A program made the translations under genes and the position numbers. From positions 1 through 10,825 of the forward strand of contig CAKRSV010000019.1 in assembly GCA_934401915.1 (NCBI GenBank): a DNA stretch of 10,825 nt, read 5' to 3'. This DNA comes from an uncultured Lachnospiraceae bacterium. GTDB lineage: Bacteria > Bacillota > Clostridia > Lachnospirales > Lachnospiraceae. Below the pieces are notes generated by a model. It did no database searches, had not been told where the DNA came from, and saw only the letters and a list, made by a program, of their open reading frames with translations. Positions 6,863 to 10,825 of the stretch are shown here, in pieces. Position 1 is the first letter of the stretch; every line of letters begins with the position of its first letter.

Positions 6863-6896
6863 GCCACGCCTTTCTTCTCCTAAGCCTTTTTGCGGT

Positions 6897-6925
6897 ACTA
6901 TACTTGGAAAGAAAGTGCGCTTCAA
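6897..6925 (-). promoter_or_regulatory. Promoter of the leader RNA / sigma unit
   Basis: TTGAAG (6920-6925) and TATAGT (6897-6902) are separated by exactly 17 nt, a good housekeeping-type promoter pointing at the sigma gene. Transcription should start near 6890. The paired direct repeat lies 6 nt upstream of the -35 box, the usual position for an activator. Confidence 0.75.
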
Positions 6926-6931
6926 TATAAG

Positions 6932-6962
6932 TGTAATAAGTCTTACGGTACCTGTAATAAGT
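6932..6962 (-). promoter_or_regulatory. LytTR-type paired direct repeat (leader RNA / sigma promoter)
   Basis: Two identical copies of ACTTATTACA (6932-6941 and 6953-6962, minus strand) are spaced 21 bp start to start. AgrA/LytTR regulators bind about 9-bp direct repeats on one DNA face at about this period. The same motif and phasing recur upstream of agrD (7844-7874), so the agrA-like regulator in this window is the likely ligand. Confidence 0.75.
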
Positions 6963-6997
6963 TACCGTCTTGGATTGTCATCCTTCCTGTTTTCCAG

Positions 6998-7031
6998 AAA
7001 AAAAGTCCCTTCCGTTTGTTCGGAAAGGACT
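6998..7031 (-). terminator. Intrinsic terminator of the agrDB unit
   Basis: In the minus-strand RNA AGTCCTTTCCG pairs with CGGAAGGGACT (11 pairs, one U-G) around a 6-nt loop, followed by a run of T. The 5' arm overlaps the agrB stop codon. It separates agrDB from the next promoter. Confidence 0.9.
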
Positions 7032-7611
7032 ATCTATTTTCGGTATGTGACTGTATCCATAGCTGTGCTTTTCCTATAAGCATAAACAGTGCCGTGATGC
7101 AGATTCCTGTATAAACAGCGTAAGCATACAGTACCTGACCTGCATGCCACAAAATGCCAAGCACAGCCAGTTCCAAAGCTACAATCAGCCTTGCTTTTCT
7201 GCCAAAATGCTTTTGTTCCTCTTTATCCAGTTTTCGGTTCTTGCTGTGCATGGGACTGAGTAAAAAAATAATCCCTGCGGACACCAGCAATACTGCCAGC
7301 AGCCATGCCAGCGATGTCTTACAAAACACAGCCTGTGTATAAACCGGAACCAGCAGCACCAGATTGGAACCAAGATAACAGAAAATCCTGCTGTCTGAGT
7401 GATATCCACCAGTATAGCTGCGAAGAACCATAAAAGACAGGGTAAACACTGCCACAACCGCCAGTTGCTCTGTGAGCAGGCCGATGACCAGTGCCGTCAC
7501 AACGTTTAGAAGCAGGATCATACCATTGCGTATTCCAAACTGGTATAATTCCTGCTCCTCCTCTTTTATGATTCCCCTCTCAACCATACGGTGGCTGAGC
7601 CATTTGGTCAT
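7030..7611 (-). CDS. agrB: AgrB-type autoinducer peptide processing membrane protease
   Basis: This integral membrane cysteine protease cleaves the C-terminal tail of the AgrD precursor and helps form its thiolactone ring. It has 193 residues, the usual AgrB size. The signature RSYTGGYHSDSRIFC gives the catalytic pair His71 and Cys78, with the same 7-residue spacing as His77/Cys84 of the Staphylococcus aureus enzyme. Hydrophobic segments lie at about 30-46, 50-64, 80-97, 100-119 and 142-182, with a basic loop (HSKNRKLDKEEQKHFGRKAR) near 122-141. The start ATG 7611 has GAAGG 9 nt upstream and lies 3 nt after the agrD stop, so the two genes form one transcript. The terminator 6998-7031 overlaps its end. 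Confidence 0.93.
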   Translation of the reverse strand: MTKWLSHRMVERGIIKEEEQELYQFGIRNGMILLLNVVTALVIGLLTEQLAVVAVFTLSFMVLRSYTGGYHSDSRIFCYLGSNLVLLVPVYTQAVFCKTSLAWLLAVLLVSAGIIFLLSPMHSKNRKLDKEEQKHFGRKARLIVALELAVLGILWHAGQVLYAYAVYTGICITALFMLIGKAQLWIQSHTENR

Positions 7612-7614
7612 GAT

Positions 7615-7776
7615 TTAAAACCTTCTGAGTTTTTTGGAATCTTCCGGCATCTTGTCCTGTCCCAGATACCACATGCAGGAACGGTTCGTTGCCATGGTTG
7701 TCACCATAAGTGCCAGTGCTGCCATCACACTCATGGATTTGCTGCTCAGTCGGTACATCCAGTTTCTTTTCTTCAT
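7615..7776 (-). CDS. agrD: AgrD-type cyclic lactone autoinducer precursor
   Basis: This 53-residue precursor has a basic start (MKKRNWMYRLSSK), a hydrophobic amphipathic stretch (SVMAALALMVTTMA, about 16-29), then the core NRSCMWYLGQ and a charged tail DKMPEDSKKLRRF. This is the layout of the cyclic lactone autoinducer family: N-terminal membrane helix, Cys-led core and acidic/basic C-terminal recognition tail. The ring Cys is Cys34. By comparison with clostridial five-residue rings the likely product is a thiolactone of Cys-Met-Trp-Tyr-Leu, with an N-terminal tail of uncertain length. AGGAGG lies about 11 nt before ATG 7776. It is the first gene of the agrDB unit, driven by the promoter at 7810-7837 with LytTR-type repeats, which implies positive autoregulation. 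Confidence 0.92.
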   Translation of the reverse strand: MKKRNWMYRLSSKSMSVMAALALMVTTMATNRSCMWYLGQDKMPEDSKKLRRF

Positions 7777-7809
7777 TTTTAGTAAAACCCTCCTTTTTTT
7801 GATGTTTTC

Positions 7810-7837
7810 ACTCTAACAGTTTCCATGTAAAAATCAA
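7810..7837 (-). promoter_or_regulatory. Promoter of agrDB
   Basis: TTGATT (7832-7837) and TAGAGT (7810-7815) are 16 nt apart on the minus strand, with a weak -10 box as expected for an activator-dependent promoter. The paired repeat ends 6 nt upstream of the -35 box, exactly as at the 6897-6925 promoter. A start near 7803 leaves a leader of about 27 nt before agrD. Confidence 0.6.
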
Positions 7838-7842
7838 TCTAT

Positions 7843-7879
7843 CTGTAACAAGTTGCAGGTTTACTGTAATAAGTTGCAG
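7843..7879 (-). promoter_or_regulatory. LytTR-type paired direct repeat (agrDB promoter)
   Basis: CTGCAACTTATTACAG (7864-7879) and CTGCAACTTGTTACAG (7843-7858) match at 15 of 16 positions and are 21 bp apart. The 10-bp core matches both copies at 6932-6962. They lie between the sensor-kinase stop codon and agrD. Binding by the agrA-like LytTR regulator is inferred. Confidence 0.8.
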
Positions 7880-7881
7880 TC

Positions 7882-9177
7882 TCACTCCAGTTTTGCAACT
7901 CCGTTGAGCAGAAGGACTGCCTCAAAATGTTCCCCCTGATCCTTTAACATCAGCTCCCCACCGTATTTTTCTGCCACTTTCCGCACCGAACGGATTCCCC
8001 TGCCGTGTTTTATTTTATCTTTTTTGCTTGTCTGTTGACAGGAACTTGTCCCGGATGGCTTGCTGTTCTTAATGGATAAAAGCAGTCTGCCCTCCTGAAA
8101 CTTTGATTCCACATGAACATACCGTTTTTCCTGTTCCACTGCCATCGCTGCCTCTATCGCATTATCCAAAAGATTCCCATACAAAACACCCATGTCCCCG
8201 ATATCTACGGATACTCTCTGGGGGAGCAGCGTTGTAACCTGCATCGGTATCTCTTTCTCTTTTGCCTTTACGCTTTTTACTTTTAATATGGCATTCACCA
8301 CAGGATTTGCGGAATAAATGATCTCTTCTGCCAGCCGGATATCTCCCAATACTTCCTGCAGTCTGTCCTTGATCAGTTCCGCACTTCCCTGTTCCGCCGC
8401 TGCGAGCAGTCCCGTCAGCCGGTTCTTCATATCATGCCGGATGTCCTGTATCTGTTCCTGATACCGTTCCATGTCCTGATAGTATTCGTTCCGGTATAAG
8501 ATTTCCCTCTGGATCATTTCCTCTTCGTGCTGTTTTTCTTCCACTGTCGTATACTTTTCAATCATCAGAAAAATTACATAATTAGTGATGATAATGACAA
8601 AGATGATGCACATGCACAGCACGACCATCTGTGCCGAGATTAATTCTTTTGCAACCTCTATCAGTAAAAAGCAACTGATCAGGCTGCATAAAGGTATCAT
8701 TGTCAACATATATTGCGTTTCTTTTGGCATTGCTGATAGTCGAATGCTTTTTCCAGATTTCAGTCTGCAAAACACCTCCACAATTGTTGCTTTCAAAAAT
8801 GCCATAAAAAACACGATAAAATAATATGAAACCGTGGTATCGTCCAACACCTTTTCCATGAATGCCTTATTAAACAAATATCCTAACGGTTCTGCAACTC
8901 CCATAATCCCCATATACAGCAGAACCGCAATCAGCCTGCTTACAATCCCTGCCTCATACTGGCAGACATATACACAGAGAATCGCAACCATCGTCACAAA
9001 ATTCAGCCAGCTTATCCCCATCTGGTTCACCGCACTTCCAATCAGCTCGCACACTATCAGCAGAAGAACAGAAAACTCCATGGAAGTTTTTCTGTTTCCG
9101 ATGAACTCCTCTAAATACCTGCGGTAAATGCAGAGGTCAAAAAGATTTATGACAAGCCTCACCCCATATAATGCCAT
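7882..9177 (-). CDS. agrC: AgrC-type peptide-sensing histidine kinase
   Basis: This membrane sensor kinase is expected to bind the cyclic peptide made from agrD and phosphorylate the neighbouring response regulator. It has 431 residues, normal for AgrC. The N-terminal 205 residues form about six to seven hydrophobic segments with short loops. A coiled linker follows (about 208-245). The phosphoacceptor is His248 in DIRHDMKNR, the quorum-sensor-type motif. The ATP-binding domain shows the N box NLLDNAIEAA (Asn339) and the G box HGRGIRSVRKVAEKYGG (about 391-407). I chose ATG 9177 because GGGAGG lies 8 nt upstream, while a longer frame to a TTG at 9198 would include that site. The gene starts one base after the regulator stop, so the pair is co-translated. 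The agrDB promoter region begins right after its stop. Confidence 0.93.
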   Translation of the reverse strand: MALYGVRLVINLFDLCIYRRYLEEFIGNRKTSMEFSVLLLIVCELIGSAVNQMGISWLNFVTMVAILCVYVCQYEAGIVSRLIAVLLYMGIMGVAEPLGYLFNKAFMEKVLDDTTVSYYFIVFFMAFLKATIVEVFCRLKSGKSIRLSAMPKETQYMLTMIPLCSLISCFLLIEVAKELISAQMVVLCMCIIFVIIITNYVIFLMIEKYTTVEEKQHEEEMIQREILYRNEYYQDMERYQEQIQDIRHDMKNRLTGLLAAAEQGSAELIKDRLQEVLGDIRLAEEIIYSANPVVNAILKVKSVKAKEKEIPMQVTTLLPQRVSVDIGDMGVLYGNLLDNAIEAAMAVEQEKRYVHVESKFQEGRLLLSIKNSKPSGTSSCQQTSKKDKIKHGRGIRSVRKVAEKYGGELMLKDQGEHFEAVLLLNGVAKLE

Positions 9178-9178
9178 G

Positions 9179-9883
9179 TCACATTCCTCCCTGCACAAAT
9201 GCGATGTGCTTTTCCGTCAGCTCCTTCCGGTACCCTCTTGTCACTCCCAGCTCTGTGCCGTCTATAAGCATGACCATGCCGCTGGATACAGAATGAACAT
9301 GTTTCAAATTAACGATAAAAGAGCCATGAACGGCGGCAAACATGCGCTCGTCCAGTTTCTCCCATATTTCATTCAGGTTCATGTTGGACTGATATTTCAT
9401 TTTCTTTGTGTGGATTATCGCCTGACGCCCCCGCTTTTCCAGATACAGGATTTCGTCAAACTTCAGACTGTACCGCACCCTGCGGTAACTAAATGAAAAA
9501 CTCTGATTGGTCAGATTCAGATAGGTTCCTGCCTTCTCAAACAGCACACGGAGCCTTTCTTCTGAGATTGGTTTTGGAATAAAATCAAATGTGACAACTT
9601 CAAATACACTTGGCATGTATTTGGTATAGCTGGTAAGAAACACCAGCAATGCTTTGGAATCTGTCTCACGGATCTGTTTTGCCACCGCAAGTCCGTCCAT
9701 TCCAGGCATCTCAATATCAAGAATGTACATATCCGGCTTTTGCTCCGCATCTGCACATTCCCTCAATAATTCTTCCGGTCTGGTATAAAACACATACTCC
9801 ACCGCATAGTCGATCATACGCAGTGTATAGCGTCTGATCCTTTCAATGTCCTGCTGATTATCATCGCAGATTGCTACCCTCAT
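9179..9883 (-). CDS. agrA: AgrA-type LytTR response regulator
   Basis: This two-component response regulator has 234 residues. The receiver domain (1-120) has the acidic pair Asp7/Asp8, phosphoacceptor Asp56 in YILDIEMPGMDG, Thr84 and Lys104 (FIPKP). The C-terminal LytTR DNA-binding domain (about 128-230) contains IIHTKKMKY, FAAVHGSFIVNLKHV and the terminal TRGYRKEL. LytTR proteins bind tandem direct repeats, and two such pairs occur in this window (6932-6962 and 7843-7879), which makes them its probable targets. The start ATG 9883 has AAGGAG 7 nt upstream; a TTG at 9901 gives a longer frame but no site. The next gene upstream (XRE) ends 58 nt away on the same strand. Confidence 0.93.
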   Translation of the reverse strand: MRVAICDDNQQDIERIRRYTLRMIDYAVEYVFYTRPEELLRECADAEQKPDMYILDIEMPGMDGLAVAKQIRETDSKALLVFLTSYTKYMPSVFEVVTFDFIPKPISEERLRVLFEKAGTYLNLTNQSFSFSYRRVRYSLKFDEILYLEKRGRQAIIHTKKMKYQSNMNLNEIWEKLDERMFAAVHGSFIVNLKHVHSVSSGMVMLIDGTELGVTRGYRKELTEKHIAFVQGGM

Positions 9884-9941
9884 ATATCGTCTCCTTCTCA
9901 AAATATATTGATCAAATATACATCCCGGAGACTGTACTGCT

Positions 9942-10277
9942 TTAACGGCCTGTCATCAGCTTTCTCATATACGCAAGCATACGGTCTATAAATGCATCCC
10001 GTTCCTCCCTGCTACAGTTTGCAAGGAACAGTTCAATATCAACCTTATGATTTGTATCCCCCGTAACCAGATAAGTCGGCTCAATCCTGTACTTCTCATA
10101 CAAGATCAGCATTTTCTCTGGCTGTAAGCCATAGACACCACTTTCGATTTTGCGATAATGCTCTACCCCTACATCCAGCGTCTCTGCAAAAACTTCCTGC
10201 GTATATCCACTGTTTTCTCTGGCGGTTTGCAACCTTTTTCCAATCTGTATATTGATTTCCTTCTTCTCTGCTTTCAT
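9942..10277 (-). CDS. XRE-family helix-turn-helix transcriptional regulator
   Basis: This 111-residue DNA-binding protein has a Cro/C1-type helix-turn-helix domain (about 10-66): IGKRLQTARENSGYTQEVFA then ETLDVGVEHYRKIESGVYGL. A short helical C-terminus (about 80-109, SREERDAFIDRMLAYMRKLM) could serve dimerisation. I chose ATG 10277 because GAGG lies 8 nt upstream; the frame can be extended to 10403, but the extra 42 residues cross the dyad and do not look protein-like. It sits just upstream of the agrA-like regulator on the same strand. It could be co-transcribed with agrAC or repress its own promoter and those of element genes, as such proteins do in mobile elements. The target is inferred only from the dyad at 10333-10365. 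Confidence 0.88.
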   Translation of the reverse strand: MKAEKKEINIQIGKRLQTARENSGYTQEVFAETLDVGVEHYRKIESGVYGLQPEKMLILYEKYRIEPTYLVTGDTNHKVDIELFLANCSREERDAFIDRMLAYMRKLMTGR

Positions 10278-10332
10278 GGAATTCACCTCGCTTTTATGGT
10301 AATGATACCAACGAGAAATACCCGAAAACAGA

Positions 10333-10365
10333 TTGCAATACAACACTTCAAAAGTCGTATTGCGA
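10333..10365. promoter_or_regulatory. Dyad upstream of the XRE gene, possible operator
   Basis: TTGCAATACAAC (10333-10344) and GTCGTATTGCGA (10354-10365) are inverted repeats matching at 10 of 12 positions, 9 bp apart. The dyad lies about 55 bp before the XRE start, where an autoregulatory operator would be expected. I could not fix a clear promoter beside it. Confidence 0.5.
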
Positions 10366-10480
10366 CATATCCCCATAAACGAAAAGTGAGCAGCAGACAC
10401 CAATCCGCTACTCGCCTTCTATCTTTCTTTATTCTAATTACATTTCCTGTTATTCCACCAGTTTCCCAAGCACCACATGA

Positions 10481-10735
10481 TTATATTGGTAACTCACAAT
10501 CCTTTAGCCAAAATCGCAGTTCCATAACAGTCACAGCAATTTTATATTTTACTTCGATTTCAACTTTTTCTGGCGGATTGGCTAAAAGCCTGTCAATATC
10601 CTGTTCCTCAACATCAGCCATTTTTGCTATCGTTAGCTTGGATATGCCATGATAGGAAACAAGCACTTCCAAAAAACCGCTTAATTGCTTATCCTTATCT
10701 TCAATCGCTCCAAAATACAGAAATCCTACTTCTAT
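10481..10735 (-). pseudogene. Uncharacterised frame without a good start (possible 5'-truncated gene)
   Basis: An open frame of 84 codons runs from just after an in-frame TAA (10736) to the TAA at 10481. It reads IEVGFLYFGAIEDKDKQLSG, then FLEVLVSYHGISKLTIAKMA, and ends VMELRFWLKDCELPI. It has the look of real protein: alternating hydrophobic helices and a possible helix-turn-helix around YHGISKLTIAKMADVEEQDI. There is no ATG before residue 38; only TTG (10672) or rarer codons near the beginning could start it, with no good ribosome site. It may be a gene that has lost its 5' end or uses a weak start. I do not recognise the family. It lies upstream of the XRE gene on the same strand. Confidence 0.45.
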
Positions 10736-10748
10736 TTAAAATTCTGAA

Positions 10749-10825
10749 TTATGAACTCAATTCCGTTACCAGTGAAGAATATCTTTTTGTCCGGTTCTTT
10801 ATATCCTCCTCACTGACACCATAAT
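10749..10825 (-). CDS. C-terminal end of an uncharacterised gene cut by the window edge
   Basis: The frame entering from the right edge reads YGVSEEDIKNRTKRYSSLVT and ends ELSS at TAA 10749. The charged helical composition is plausible for protein, but only 24 codons are visible. It could be the tail of a neighbouring gene or a piece once joined to the frame at 10481-10735. Too short to assign. Confidence 0.35.
   Translation of the reverse strand, partial: YGVSEEDIKNRTKRYSSLVTELSS

Noticed and set aside
9908..9915. Palindrome TTGATCAA with AT-rich flanks between the XRE and agrA-like genes
   Set aside because: Only 8 bp and flanks are out of phase by one base; too weak to call an operator.
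1..10825. CRISPR array, tRNA or rRNA genes, insertion sequence ends, attachment sites
   Set aside because: No regularly spaced repeats, tRNA-like cloverleaf, rRNA sequence or terminal inverted repeats seen; attachment cores cannot be recognised without the other element end.

Overview
The window looks like part of a mobile element from a Firmicute, most likely a Clostridia/Lachnospiraceae gut anaerobe. The reasons are the tandem large serine recombinases, the clostridial-type Agr module, the strong AGGAGG ribosome sites and the moderate GC. Every gene I can support lies on the minus strand, so the biological order runs from high to low coordinates.

Control end (10825 to 7030): two fragmentary or hypothetical frames at the edge are followed by an XRE-type repressor-like gene (9942-10277) with a dyad in its upstream region. 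Next come a LytTR response regulator (agrA-like, 9179-9883) and an AgrC-type sensor kinase (7882-9177), one base apart. A promoter with paired direct repeats (7810-7879) then leads into a 53-residue cyclic-peptide precursor (agrD, 7615-7776) and its processing protease (agrB, 7030-7611), closed by a strong terminator (6998-7031). This is a complete peptide quorum-sensing circuit, in the order A-C-D-B.

Link (6963 to 6660): directly after that terminator is a second promoter with the same paired repeat, the same 21-bp period and the same 6-nt distance to the -35 box. It drives a leader of about 150 nt that carries possible peptide ORFs and a terminator. Beyond the terminator a 14-bp hairpin buries the ribosome site of the next gene.

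Excision end (6655 to 571): a small sigma-70 region-4 protein (6230-6655) is followed by about 500 nt of non-coding sequence rich in hairpins and ending in a U-tract (candidate structured RNA, 5714-6229). Then come small uncharacterised genes (36, 131 and 52 aa) and three recombinase genes. The first and last recombinases are complete. The middle one lacks the catalytic domain. A terminator at 571-602 closes the unit. A partial uncharacterised gene (1-458) follows.

My reading, which is inference, is that a cyclic-peptide quorum signal, through the LytTR regulator, switches on both its own production and a leader RNA/sigma-factor step that feeds the recombinase operon. That would make excision of the element density-dependent.
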